A stretch of DNA of 64,000 nt from Gallionella sp. Its GTDB lineage: Bacteria > Pseudomonadota > Gammaproteobacteria > Burkholderiales > Gallionellaceae. The stretch covers positions 53,832 to 117,831 of the forward strand of contig JALNYK010000004.1 of assembly GCA_023229845.1 (NCBI GenBank), given 5' to 3'. This document shows, piece after piece, positions 15,192 to 25,290 of this stretch. A program made the position numbers and the translations under genes. The notes beneath the pieces were generated by a model, which ran no database searches, was not told the origin of the DNA, and saw only the letters and a list, made by a program, of their open reading frames with translations. The stretch's first letter is position 1, and every line of letters begins with the position of its first letter.

Positions 15192-15827
15192 TCAGAATAA
15201 CTCGATGTCCCCGCCCACCGGTTTGCTCTCGATGGCGCTCAGGTAACGTGTTTCTTCTTCCACGATGACGTTGTTGTGCAATGAACGCAGGCGCTTGACC
15301 CTCACCTTCCCGGTTGCGGGGAAGTAGACCACCATCCGCGGATAGATGTCGCCGACGTCCTCCGCAGTCACCCGCAGCCCTTCGGTCGCGAGGTAGTCGC
15401 GGGCGAAGGTGATGTTGCGCATTCCGATATCGGTCATATTCGCCAGGATGCGCCCACCGCCGAACAGTTTGACTTCCAGGTTCTGGCGCTGACCGCCATT
15501 TTTCAGAATGACGTTGATCAGGTGCTCCATCGCGAAATTGCCATAGCGTGTCGCTGCGCTCAGGCTGGTCGATTTCCAGCCATCGGCATCGGCAGAAGCA
15601 GGCAGCATGAAGTGGTTCATGCCCCCGACGCCGCTGACCCGGTCGCGGATGCAGGCAGAAATGCACGAGCCCAGCGTGGTGTAGACGCCCTCGTCGTGTA
15701 TCGTGACGTAATACTCGCCGGGCAGCAGCCGTGCGGCATAGCTTTCGTAGGTCTGGTTCCAGTTTCGCCTGACATGCTCGAAACCGGGAAGCACCAGCGG
15801 TGGACGGGGAATGGTAGGGATAGCCAT
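15192..15827 (-). CDS. cheD: Chemoreceptor glutamine deamidase CheD
   Basis: 211 residues from the ATG at 15827. CheD deamidates specific glutamines of chemoreceptors. The family's catalytic Cys lies in TTLGSCISACIRD and the His in GGMNHFMLP, with the KLFGGG motif near 130. The core spans about 35-170; the C-terminal 40 residues are basic then acidic. It follows the HDOD gene by 7 bases on the same strand. A chemoreceptor gene in the window (44113) is a possible client. Confidence 0.9.
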   Translation of the reverse strand: MAIPTIPRPPLVLPGFEHVRRNWNQTYESYAARLLPGEYYVTIHDEGVYTTLGSCISACIRDRVSGVGGMNHFMLPASADADGWKSTSLSAATRYGNFAMEHLINVILKNGGQRQNLEVKLFGGGRILANMTDIGMRNITFARDYLATEGLRVTAEDVGDIYPRMVVYFPATGKVRVKRLRSLHNNVIVEEETRYLSAIESKPVGGDIELF

Positions 15828-15834
15828 GCTTGTG

Positions 15835-16725
15835 TTAATTGGCCGCAGATTTTTCGGGCGCATTGTCGATGAACAGTTTTTCGAGTTCGACAATCTCTTC
15901 CTGTGCCTCGCGCACCACATCTTCGATAATATCCAGATCGGCGCCCATGCCGAACATCACCCACGCCCTGAGGTCAATTGCCGAGACATCCTCCGGATCC
16001 AGCGTATCGATTTCGGCCATTTGCGCGAAGATATTGGCGATATGCACCAGCGCGACTTCGTGCGGATAGTCCAGCGCCTCGCCGATGGAATGGTGATGAC
16101 CGATGCATTCCATCAGCAATGGCGGAAGATTCCACTGGCGCACCAGTTCTGCGCCGACCTGCGCATGATCGAAACCCAGCACCTGCCGTTCGGCTTCAAA
16201 TATCGGCAAATCGTCCACGCTGTCCAGCACCCGCAACAAGGCTTCCTTGGCCTGCTCCGGCAGCCGATTGAATATGACCAGTTCGCCGATGTCGTGCAGC
16301 AAACCCGCGGTGAACACCGCCTCGGGATCGCACTTCCCCGTCTTTCTGGCCAGGATGCGCGCGATCACCGCACAATACAGGCTGTGCCGCCAGAAGTTGT
16401 CCATAGCCACCAGATCGTTGGGCAAACCGGCAAAGCTGCTGGCGACCGACATCGACAGCGCCAGGCTGCGTATCCGGCCCGTGCCTATCACCGAAACGGC
16501 TTTGTCGACGGTATCGATCGAAGAAGAAAGACCGTAGAACGAGCTGTTGGCGACCCGCAACAGACGCACGGTGAACGAGGGATCCTGACTCACCGCCTTC
16601 GCGACGTCGGCCATGCTGCTGTCCGGATCGTCGATGAGCTGGTTGATGCGCACGAACACATGCGACAGCGTGACCAAGCCTTCCACGCCGCGAACCAGTT
16701 TAACGATGTTTTCGTTGTCTGCCAT
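15835..16725 (-). CDS. HDOD-domain signalling protein
   Basis: 296 residues. The HDOD domain (about 15-215) is an HD-related output domain that usually lacks catalysis. Seen: SQDPSFTVRLLRVANSSFYG, the WRHSLYCAVIARILA helix and AGLLHDIGELV. A helical C-terminal extension ends the protein. Such proteins often work in chemotaxis or c-di-GMP signalling, which agrees with the neighbouring cheD. Likely an operon of two genes. Exact partner unknown. Confidence 0.85.
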   Translation of the reverse strand: MADNENIVKLVRGVEGLVTLSHVFVRINQLIDDPDSSMADVAKAVSQDPSFTVRLLRVANSSFYGLSSSIDTVDKAVSVIGTGRIRSLALSMSVASSFAGLPNDLVAMDNFWRHSLYCAVIARILARKTGKCDPEAVFTAGLLHDIGELVIFNRLPEQAKEALLRVLDSVDDLPIFEAERQVLGFDHAQVGAELVRQWNLPPLLMECIGHHHSIGEALDYPHEVALVHIANIFAQMAEIDTLDPEDVSAIDLRAWVMFGMGADLDIIEDVVREAQEEIVELEKLFIDNAPEKSAAN

Positions 16726-16838
16726 GGCCGGACAATCTCACGATGCCGCCGCCTCGTCAAGCATCCGCCGCGCCAGGCAACATAAACATCACGAACGCTG
16801 CAAGCCTTATGGGCCGGCCCCTCTGTTATCATTGCGCG

Positions 16839-18695
<1,857 letters not shown>

Positions 18696-18712
18696 TTCAA
18701 ATTGGCAACATC

Positions 18713-18741
18713 CCGGATGAAGCGAAGCGGAGTCCGGGGAA
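18713..18741. repeat. Short palindromic intergenic repeat
   Basis: CCCGGA and TCCGGG flank a GAAGCGAAGCGGA core between yheS and the RIO kinase gene. This CCCGGATGAAGCG...TCCGGG type is a common dispersed palindrome in proteobacteria; a partial copy appears near 43188. Confidence 0.4.
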
Positions 18742-18789
18742 TAACTCACCTCCCCTTTCGCCTTTGTTGTACCCACTTGAAAAGCCCTG

Positions 18790-19656
18790 ATGAAAACCCC
18801 TAAACGTATTGCCCCGTTGATCGAAGATGGATTGGTCGATGAAGTCCTCCGCCAGTTGATGAGCGGCAAGGAAGCCACCGTGTATGTGGTGCGCTGCGGT
18901 GACGATATCCGTTGCGCCAAGGTTTACAAGGAAGCCGACAAGCGCAGCTTCTGCCAGAGCGTGGATTACACCGAAGGCCGCAAGGTGAAGAACAGCCGCC
19001 GTGCGCGTGCGATGGAAAAAGGAACCAGCTACGGACGAAAAGCGCAGGAGGAAGCCTGGCAAAACGCCGAGGTGGATGCCTTGTACCGCCTCGCCGCAGC
19101 CGGCGTACGCGTACCCCAGCCGTACAACTTCCACGAGGGCGTGCTGCTGATGGAGCTGGTGACGGACAGCGAAGGCAATGCCGCCCCCCGTCTCAACGAC
19201 TTGGCGTTTACCGCAGAGTTGTCGCGCGAATACCACCGCATCCTGATTATGCAGGTGGTGCGCATGTTATGTGCCGGCGTGGTGCATGGCGACCTGTCTG
19301 AATACAACGTGCTGGTGGATAGTGCAGGCCCGGTCATTATCGACCTGCCGCAAGCCATCGATGCGGCTGCCAACAACCACGCCTGCCAGATGTTGCTGCG
19401 CGATGTCGAAAATCTCGCCACCTACTTCGGCCAATTTGCGCCAGAGCTGCTATCCACCGACTACGGCAACGAAATCTGGTCGCTCTACCAGAGCAGCCAA
19501 CTGCACCCGGACAGCGTGCTGACCGGCCGCTTCGAGCGCGACGAAAAACCGGTAGACCTGAATAGCGTGATGCGCGAAATCAACGACACGCTCAAGGAAG
19601 AAGAGGCGCGGCAGCAGGCGATTGCAATTCGCCTGAGTAGAGCGCGCGCGAGTTAG
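18790..19656 (+). CDS. RIO1-family serine/threonine kinase
   Basis: 288 residues. RIO kinases are atypical kinases that lack the substrate-binding lobe loops. Seen: SGKEATVYVV (flexible ATP loop), CAKVYK with the catalytic Lys, VHGDLSEYNVLV (catalytic Asp and Asn) and VIIDLPQA (metal Asp). In bacteria the family is common in proteobacteria but the substrate is mostly unknown; ribosome-related roles are known in archaea and eukaryotes. It follows the ABC-F gene by 94 bases with a palindrome between. Confidence 0.9.
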   Translation: MKTPKRIAPLIEDGLVDEVLRQLMSGKEATVYVVRCGDDIRCAKVYKEADKRSFCQSVDYTEGRKVKNSRRARAMEKGTSYGRKAQEEAWQNAEVDALYRLAAAGVRVPQPYNFHEGVLLMELVTDSEGNAAPRLNDLAFTAELSREYHRILIMQVVRMLCAGVVHGDLSEYNVLVDSAGPVIIDLPQAIDAAANNHACQMLLRDVENLATYFGQFAPELLSTDYGNEIWSLYQSSQLHPDSVLTGRFERDEKPVDLNSVMREINDTLKEEEARQQAIAIRLSRARAS

Positions 19657-20313
19657 CATTTGTAACATCAGTGTGACATTGAAACCTCTGCATTGACGGA
19701 CGGCAGGAGGCAACCATAGTTAAGCAAGATTTCCCGCGGCATCGCACTACCTCAGACAATGCCCATTTCGTGACCATTGACATGGTCAGAAAAGCATAGG
19801 TACAGTTGCGCCCACTTGCAAATCCGCCGTAATGCACACCGCACCGCAAGCACGGTGCGGGGCTACCGGTGGCTCCACCAGAACAGGAGGCTGGCGCAAG
19901 TTGCTTCGACCGGTTTCAAATAAATATCGTGTATCTCCGCAGAGTTTGCTTCATCCCATCGGATGAAATATCTCTGCGCGCTCACCCCTGATTTCGCAAG
20001 GCGCGCAACTCACAAAAATCGGAAACCGGAGAAGCAAGGTGAGCGACGGAATCTGTCCGTCCTGCAACCGTTCATTCCCGCGCAAACGGGAACGAGCGCC
20101 AGCGATAAACTTGTTCAAGGGGAGTCAACATGGTCTCGAGTTTCCAGTTTTTCTTCGTGCCCTTCCGGCATCACCTGCTTAGTTCCTGCCTGTTCATAAA
20201 ACATTGCCGATAACGCTAGACAGTCTCGATATGAGAGACGCCGGTCTGTTGTCGCGCCCAGCCTGGGCGCGACGATCATTTCGATTACCGAACATCCAAG
20301 CATGGGGGCTACG
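19657..20313 (+). other. 657-base stretch without a firm gene, with remnant-like short frames
   Basis: No open frame here looks like a complete protein. Two short frames have good ribosome sites: a GTG near 20040 after GGAG, encoding about 48 residues that begin with a CPSCNRSF zinc-ribbon-like pair, and an ATG at 20130 after AAGGGGAG, encoding only about 25 residues. The second uses the same GGAGTCAA-ATG context as the RebB-like gene at 20723. They may be remnants of extra members of that cluster. The stretch TTCCCGCGCAAACGGGAA near 20075 is palindromic. Confidence 0.35.
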
Positions 20314-20710
20314 ATGGCTGACAACAATTTGAATATCAATTTCGGACAAAAGGGAATCGCGAATTTTCCGCACTACGGGATTTTTTCCACCTTCAGCCTC
20401 GACAGGGGCAAGAAGGATGCTTACCAGCAGTGGCTTAAGGTGGCACCGCCATGCCCGGCCTCTCCTGCGAAGAACTGGCCGACTGGCAGTTCCATTTTCT
20501 TGCCGCGGCAAGGCGCGGGAAACGTCCGCTGCTCGCCTGCGCCGAAACCGCCGCCCGGTATCCGAACTGCTGGCAAAACTGGCCTGCTGGCTTCCGGCCG
20601 CACAGACGGGCGGACTGGTCAAGCTATCACCGGAGGTGGCCTCACAAAGCAAACCCGAAGCAGCCGACGATTCTGCCGCTGCCGATCTCATCCAGCAAAA
20701 ACTTTTATGA
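20314..20710 (+). pseudogene. Frameshifted gene(s) at the head of the RebB-like cluster
   Basis: Coding-like peptides appear in three frames in turn. From the ATG at 20314 the frame reads MADNNLNINFGQKG...DAYQQWLK. From the ATG at 20451 (AAGGTGG upstream) another frame reads LSCEELADWQFHFLAAARRG. A third frame gives SELLAKLACWLP to ADLIQQKLL and stops at 20710, directly before the ribosome site of the next gene. The simplest reading is one or two short genes with at least one indel near 20560. True frameshift mutation or assembly error cannot be told apart here. No family recognised. Confidence 0.45.
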
Positions 20711-20722
20711 AAGGAGTCAAAC

Positions 20723-21031
20723 ATGGCGGAACCCACCAATAGTCTCATCGCGATGCCCGATGCAGAATCGACAGGCGATCAGCCCAAAATACTCGAAAAC
20801 CTGGCCTTGGCACAGCAGATATTCAACCAGAACTTACAGCAGCAAATCGCCTTGAACCAGCAACAGGCCTTGAACGTAATTCAGCTCGCCGTAGTAGCGA
20901 AATGCGCGGCGATAATCGAAAAAATCGACGTACCCGGCGACCAGGCCGGGGTTGCACAACTGGTCGAGGCCATCAAGGAAATAATGCAATGCGTGAGCAA
21001 CCTGCAGGAGCCGATGAAAGGCACGACATAG
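20723..21031 (+). CDS. RebB-like protein (R-body family), divergent paralogue
   Basis: 102 residues. The ATG at 20723 has AAAGGAG upstream. The central part (NLALAQQIFNQNLQQQIA, NQQQALNVIQLAVVAKCAAI) aligns by eye with the next gene's NLAYSNLVANTNLSQQNAVA and NQQAMNELGIAVVAMACNIV, so the two are paralogues. RebB-type proteins form the coiled ribbon of refractile R-bodies. This copy lacks the N-terminal PAM motif of the family and is more divergent, so assignment depends on its neighbour. Confidence 0.6.
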   Translation: MAEPTNSLIAMPDAESTGDQPKILENLALAQQIFNQNLQQQIALNQQQALNVIQLAVVAKCAAIIEKIDVPGDQAGVAQLVEAIKEIMQCVSNLQEPMKGTT

Positions 21032-21126
21032 ACCTTGCGGCGTTCCATGACTTTATCCGCCGACTGGAAACGCGAACAACCCGCGCCGTATTCACCTCAT
21101 GAACATCAACCATAAAGGAGAAAACC

Positions 21127-21411
21127 ATGCCTAATCAGTTACCGGACGATATCGTCCAAAGCGTCGCGATCGGCAACCTGAAAGCGATTGCCGAACAGCC
21201 CGCCATGCTGTCCAACCTCGCCTACTCGAACCTGGTCGCCAACACCAATCTCTCGCAACAGAATGCGGTCGCCAACCAGCAGGCGATGAACGAACTCGGC
21301 ATTGCCGTCGTTGCCATGGCATGCAACATCGTAAGCAACTCCGTTTCGCCACCTCCGCATTTCGGGGCCGGCACCACGACCAACGACAAGCAGGCACTGG
21401 ACACGAAATGA
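21127..21411 (+). CDS. RebB-like R-body structural protein
   Basis: 94 residues. The ATG at 21127 has AAAGGAG upstream. The pattern SVAIGNLKAIAEQPAMLSNL followed by NLSQQNAVANQQAM resembles the RebB family consensus (SVxxxNxKxxxxxPAM... NAxxxQQ). In Caedibacter such proteins polymerise into R-bodies, ribbons that unroll and can pierce membranes; many free-living bacteria carry homologues of unknown use. Cytosolic, no signal peptide. Together with the 20723 gene and the frameshifted gene it makes a small cluster. Confidence 0.7.
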   Translation: MPNQLPDDIVQSVAIGNLKAIAEQPAMLSNLAYSNLVANTNLSQQNAVANQQAMNELGIAVVAMACNIVSNSVSPPPHFGAGTTTNDKQALDTK

Positions 21412-21440
21412 GCATTTACATTATTAGGAAATACGATTAA

Positions 21441-21510
21441 GTCGTCATTCCCGCGAAAGCGGGAATCCAGTTTGTTGATTTAACTGGGTTCCCGCTTTCG
21501 CGGGAACGAC
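21441..21510. repeat. Paired palindromic repeat (REP pair, TTCCCGCGAAAGCGGGAA type)
   Basis: GTCGTCATTCCCGCGAAAGC... (21441-21470) and its near reverse complement ending CGCGGGAACGAC (21484-21510) are separated by about 13 bases. Each half is itself a hairpin. It resembles the larger REPIN pairs elsewhere in the window but has a different palindrome. Confidence 0.75.
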
Positions 21511-21546
21511 AAAACCATACTTGTTCAGCACTTCCTTAGAAAGATC

Positions 21547-22176
21547 GTGATGAAAATTTCATTCGAAAAAAATCAGGCTCTCCTGTGCCTTGGCTTGCTT
21601 GCGATATTCGCGCACAACGCCGATGCGCAAACGTGTGCATCAGCAGGTATCACAGTTCCGCCGGAATTTACCGAGGTTAGCCCAGCGCCAGCAGTGGCTG
21701 CATGGCCGACAAAATATGCGCCCGTGCAAGCCCCATGGAATGGCGGCATCCAGGCCGGATGCACCGTTACGCCCAATACGGGCAACGTGGTTCTGTATCG
21801 CGCATGGGGTGGAGGCAGCGCAACAGGCACGGGCAACTATTCGCAAAGAATGGGCGGTTGGTGGTCGTTGCAAAACCCCATAACCCAATATTCGACCGTA
21901 ACCGATTGGCGCGCAGCAAATGCCGTTTGCCCAACGTTTAATACGGCAACCACGGTCACCGTGTGTACGCTTAAACCCGACACAAAAGTCGCCATCGGCT
22001 ATACCCAGAGCATTTATTATCAGGCGACACCGGGCTATGCGGAGTGCGTATATCCGCAAAATAACAAGGCATTGCAAGTATCCGTTTCAAATTATCCGGT
22101 CAATACCGCATTTGCCGATGCATGTGCCGACACAAGCAAAGATATTCCAGTGCCGGTGCAATGGTTGGGAAGATAA
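21547..22176 (+). CDS. Secreted protein of unknown function
   Basis: 209 residues. A signal peptide is clear (about 1-27, cleavage near ADA-QTC). The mature part is rich in Thr, Asn, Trp and aromatic residues (VVLYRAWGGGSATGTGNYSQ, GGWWSLQNPITQYS) and has six or more cysteines that could form disulfides. No family recognised. Lies after the RebB-like cluster and a REP pair, on the same strand; possibly an exported or surface component. Confidence 0.6.
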   Translation: MMKISFEKNQALLCLGLLAIFAHNADAQTCASAGITVPPEFTEVSPAPAVAAWPTKYAPVQAPWNGGIQAGCTVTPNTGNVVLYRAWGGGSATGTGNYSQRMGGWWSLQNPITQYSTVTDWRAANAVCPTFNTATTVTVCTLKPDTKVAIGYTQSIYYQATPGYAECVYPQNNKALQVSVSNYPVNTAFADACADTSKDIPVPVQWLGR

Positions 22177-22371
22177 AATCCAAGCGCCGGTATAAAGAAG
22201 ACCGAGGAAAATTTTCCATCGCAGAAATGGAAATCGGCACATGCTGGAAACAATGTCCGTGAGCAGTTGCGTTGTTACAAACTACAGAGTCGAATGATGC
22301 AATCCCATTGCTTAGCGTCGTCCGAAGCGGCGCCCGTTCTTGAACTTGCCATTAAATTTATGGAGTGCTCC

Positions 22372-23181
22372 ATGACTAAACAAAAAACCACCCTGCTCAT
22401 CCGTCCAGCGGCACGCGGCGGAAAATATCTCGGCCACGATGCCGCGAACGTGCAAAACCACAGTGCGCTTATTGCCCTCATGCATCCGGAAACCGGAAAG
22501 ATCGTCGCGCATGCTTTTGCAGAAGCGCCGACTGCACAAAGCGCCGGTCCGCTGGAATTGATGGGATGCACAAGACGGAGCGATCCTTTTGCAACCGACG
22601 GCGGCACGGTAAACGTGCAGTTAAGCGTGGAGATCGACGAACCGACCGATTTCAGGGTGTTGGTATATGGCCCGCTGAGCCACCCCGACCAGGCACGGCT
22701 GGCGCAAGCCGACATCCCCCTCCTGCCCGGCATCGACATTGGTTTGTCGCCGCAATATCCCGAAGGCTTGGTGATTGAAGTGCCGGGCCTATGCATCAGC
22801 AACGTAACCGCCGATCTACAAGGGCCGCAGGTCACATGCAACGCCAAGGTGGCAATGATGTGCGGCTGCCAGATCCACCTCGGCGTCGCCGATCCGTACT
22901 GGCCCTGGCCGGATACCGACTTCTCCATCCAGTTGGTCACCTGCATGAAGAGCGGCGTGTCCCACTGCTACCAACTGAAGTTCGATACCGCACCCGGCTC
23001 GGTCAGCTCGTTTACCGGACAATGGCCCAATCAGGCTGCGCCGGGCGACTTGGTGGAACAAGCATGGATATACGCCTCCGAGCCCAAGTTGGGCAATCAG
23101 GGAGCATATAAAATTTTCCCTGCATCCCACACGCCGCCGCTGCCGGATGAAATCAAAATCATTCTGGAAGCGGAATGCTGA
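22372..23181 (+). CDS. Hypothetical protein
   Basis: 269 residues from the ATG at 22372, which has GGAG six bases upstream; the open frame extends to 22267 without a better site. Beta-rich, no signal peptide, with cysteines in the middle (VTCNAKVAMMCGCQIHLG). The region from VQLSVEIDEPTDFRVLVYGP to SVSSFTGQWPNQ looks like repeated beta-sandwich strands. Not recognised. Same strand as the R-body-like cluster, so possibly linked to it. Confidence 0.55.
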   Translation: MTKQKTTLLIRPAARGGKYLGHDAANVQNHSALIALMHPETGKIVAHAFAEAPTAQSAGPLELMGCTRRSDPFATDGGTVNVQLSVEIDEPTDFRVLVYGPLSHPDQARLAQADIPLLPGIDIGLSPQYPEGLVIEVPGLCISNVTADLQGPQVTCNAKVAMMCGCQIHLGVADPYWPWPDTDFSIQLVTCMKSGVSHCYQLKFDTAPGSVSSFTGQWPNQAAPGDLVEQAWIYASEPKLGNQGAYKIFPASHTPPLPDEIKIILEAEC

Positions 23182-23283
23182 TTCTTTGCCGGGTCTGACT
23201 ATCTCCGCCAGTTGCGCGCGCTCGCATGCGGTTCGACCGACTGGCGCGAATCTTCATGGTGAACCATGGTTTTCATAGCGGTT

Positions 23284-23313
23284 GCCGAAGCGCATACCGG
23301 AATGCGCTTCGGC
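23284..23313. repeat. Perfect 12-bp inverted repeat before rhlE
   Basis: GCCGAAGCGCAT (23284-23295) and ATGCGCTTCGGC (23302-23313) surround ACCGGA. No T-run follows, but the hairpin would be strong and could stop transcription from the left or regulate rhlE. Confidence 0.55.
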
Positions 23314-23343
23314 ATGAGCGCTATCCTGAAAGCCGTCGCGGCG

Positions 23344-23349
23344 TATAAT
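23344..23349 (+). promoter_or_regulatory. Probable -10 box of rhlE
   Basis: TATAAT is an exact -10 hexamer 41 bases before the rhlE start. The -35 at proper distance is weak. Short hairpin upstream at 23284. Confidence 0.45.
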
Positions 23350-23390
23350 GCCCCCAACTCCATGATAAATATCCGATAAGAGACCCTACC

Positions 23391-24740
23391 TTGAGCACCG
23401 TCAGTTTTGCCGATCTGAAACTCGCGCCTGAAATTCTCAGAGCACTCACCGAATCCGGTTACACCTCCCCTACCCCGATTCAGGAACAGGCCATTCCGTT
23501 AGTGCTGGAAGGCCACGACCTGATGGCCGGCGCGCAGACGGGCACCGGCAAAACGGCGGCGTTCGCGCTGCCGATGTTGCAGAAGTTGCTGCCGCATGCC
23601 AGTTCCAGCACCTCGCCGGCGCGTCATCCGGTGCGCGCGCTGATACTTGTGCCGACGCGCGAACTCGCGATCCAGGTGGAGGAAAGCGTCAAGGCCTACG
23701 CGAAACATACCAAGTTGCGTTCGCTGGTGGTCTTCGGCGGCGTGGATATCAAGACGCAGACGCCGCATCTGAAAAACGGCGTGGAAATACTGGTGGCGAC
23801 GCCGGGACGATTGCTCGACCACATCGAACAGAAGACCGTGCAACTGAACACCGTGCAGATGTTGGTGCTGGACGAGGCCGACCGCATGCTGGACATGGGC
23901 TTCATGCCCGCGCTGAAGCGCATCCTCGCGCTGCTGCCGCGGCAGCGCCAGAGCCTGATGTTCTCCGCGACGTTCTCGGACGAAATCAAGAAACTGTCCG
24001 AAGATTTCCTGATCTACCCGACGCTGATCGAAGTCGCGCGCAGCAACGCCTCCGCCGAAAACATCGCGCAAAAAGTTTATCTGGTCGCCCACGAAGACAA
24101 GCATGCATTGCTTGCGCAGCTGTTGCGCGGCGACGACGCGAAGCAAGTGATCGTGTTCACCAAGACCAAGCTCACCGCCAGCCGTCTGGCAAAGCAGTTG
24201 CAGCGCGAAGGCGTCGCCGCCGACGCGATCCACGGAGACAAGACCCAGTCGGAACGTATCCAGGCGCTGAATGCCTTCAAGCAAGGCAGCGTGACCGTGC
24301 TGATCGCGACCGACGTCGCCGCGCGCGGGCTGGACATCGACAGCCTGCCGATGGTGATCAACTACGAGATCCCGCATGCCGCGGAAGACTATGTCCACCG
24401 TATCGGCCGCACCGGCCGCGCCGGCGCATCCGGCACCGCAATTTCGTTGGTGTCGCCGGACGAAGAAAGATATCTGCAGGACATTGAAAAACTGATCAAC
24501 AAAGAGATCCAGCGCGAAGCCCTGCCAGCGCTGGCGAAGCCGCAACACCCGCCGCGCGCCGAGCATCAGGAGCGCCACCGCGAATTCCACAAACCTGCGC
24601 CCAAAAAGCCCAGCCACGATCCGTGGTTCGACAAACCCTACGTGCCGAACATTACTCACGCCATACCGGTGAGCGAGCCGGAAGAACCTGCGAGCAAACC
24701 GAAGACGCAAATCCCGGCGCTGTTCCGCAGGCCGGGTTAA
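23391..24740 (+). CDS. rhlE: DEAD-box ATP-dependent RNA helicase RhlE
   Basis: 449 residues from a TTG start at 23391. Helicase motifs in order: TPIQEQAIP (Q motif), AQTGTGKT (I), PTRELAIQ (Ia), TPGRLLDH (Ib), VLDEADRMLDMGF (II), FSATF (III), IVFTKTK (IV), ATDVAARGLDI (V) and HRIGRTGRAG (VI). The basic C-terminal tail of about 70 residues with HPPRAEHQERHREFH is typical of RhlE. It should unwind structured RNA in ribosome assembly and decay. Confidence 0.92.
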   Translation: MSTVSFADLKLAPEILRALTESGYTSPTPIQEQAIPLVLEGHDLMAGAQTGTGKTAAFALPMLQKLLPHASSSTSPARHPVRALILVPTRELAIQVEESVKAYAKHTKLRSLVVFGGVDIKTQTPHLKNGVEILVATPGRLLDHIEQKTVQLNTVQMLVLDEADRMLDMGFMPALKRILALLPRQRQSLMFSATFSDEIKKLSEDFLIYPTLIEVARSNASAENIAQKVYLVAHEDKHALLAQLLRGDDAKQVIVFTKTKLTASRLAKQLQREGVAADAIHGDKTQSERIQALNAFKQGSVTVLIATDVAARGLDIDSLPMVINYEIPHAAEDYVHRIGRTGRAGASGTAISLVSPDEERYLQDIEKLINKEIQREALPALAKPQHPPRAEHQERHREFHKPAPKKPSHDPWFDKPYVPNITHAIPVSEPEEPASKPKTQIPALFRRPG

Positions 24741-24779
24741 CCAGAAAGCGATCTTCGAAACGGTATTAATCGATCGCTC

Positions 24780-25169
24780 ATGAATATGTTTCTGGCCGAT
24801 CTGATACTCGTCACCCATGCATTATTTGTGGCATTTGTCGTTCTCGGGTTAGTCGTCGTTCTGCTTGAACGACAGTTGCACTGGCACTGGCTCAGGAACT
24901 GGTGGTTCAGGTTGAGCCACCTGCTGGCGATAATCATCGTGATCGCGGAAGCATGGTTCGGTCTGGCCTGCCCGCTCACCGAGTGGGAGAACCGCGCAAG
25001 AGTGGCGGCGGGAGAAAGCGGCTATGCGACCTCTTTTATCCAGCACTGGCTGCGCGAGCTGCTGTTCTACGACTTCGAGCCCTGGATCTTTACGGTTGCC
25101 TACACGGCATTTGGAATTCTGGTGCTGATCGCCTGGCTGCTCGTGCCGCCAGAACGCAGGCGAGATTGA
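24780..25169 (+). CDS. DUF2784-family membrane protein
   Basis: 129 residues with three hydrophobic segments (about 4-32, 44-62, 101-122). The N-terminal FLADLILVTHALFVAFVV and the central WFGLACPLTEWENR match the DUF2784 family of small inner-membrane proteins of unknown function. It begins 39 bases after rhlE and may share its transcript. Confidence 0.85.
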   Translation: MNMFLADLILVTHALFVAFVVLGLVVVLLERQLHWHWLRNWWFRLSHLLAIIIVIAEAWFGLACPLTEWENRARVAAGESGYATSFIQHWLRELLFYDFEPWIFTVAYTAFGILVLIAWLLVPPERRRD

Positions 25170-25229
25170 ACGTACTCAGCCAACGCGATGCAACCCGAAT
25201 CCGGGCACAAATTCTCCGCTGTTCGCCGA

Positions 25230-25257
25230 TTCACTCTTCCCCCGGCGCAGGTATAAT
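25230..25257 (+). promoter_or_regulatory. Probable sigma-70 promoter of the aminotransferase gene
   Basis: TTCACT (25230-25235), 16-base spacer, TATAAT (25252-25257), 33 bases before the GTG start at 25291. Confidence 0.5.
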
Positions 25258-25290
25258 TCGCCCCAACGTTCAACCCAATCAGGAAAAATC

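Noticed and set aside
19963..20199. 78-residue + strand frame before the RebB-like cluster
   Set aside because: No ribosome site and no coherent composition.
23499..24818. 439-residue open frame opposite rhlE
   Set aside because: Shadow of a GC-rich gene; composition is Arg/His/Gln/Val-rich with no domain, while the + strand encodes all DEAD-box motifs.
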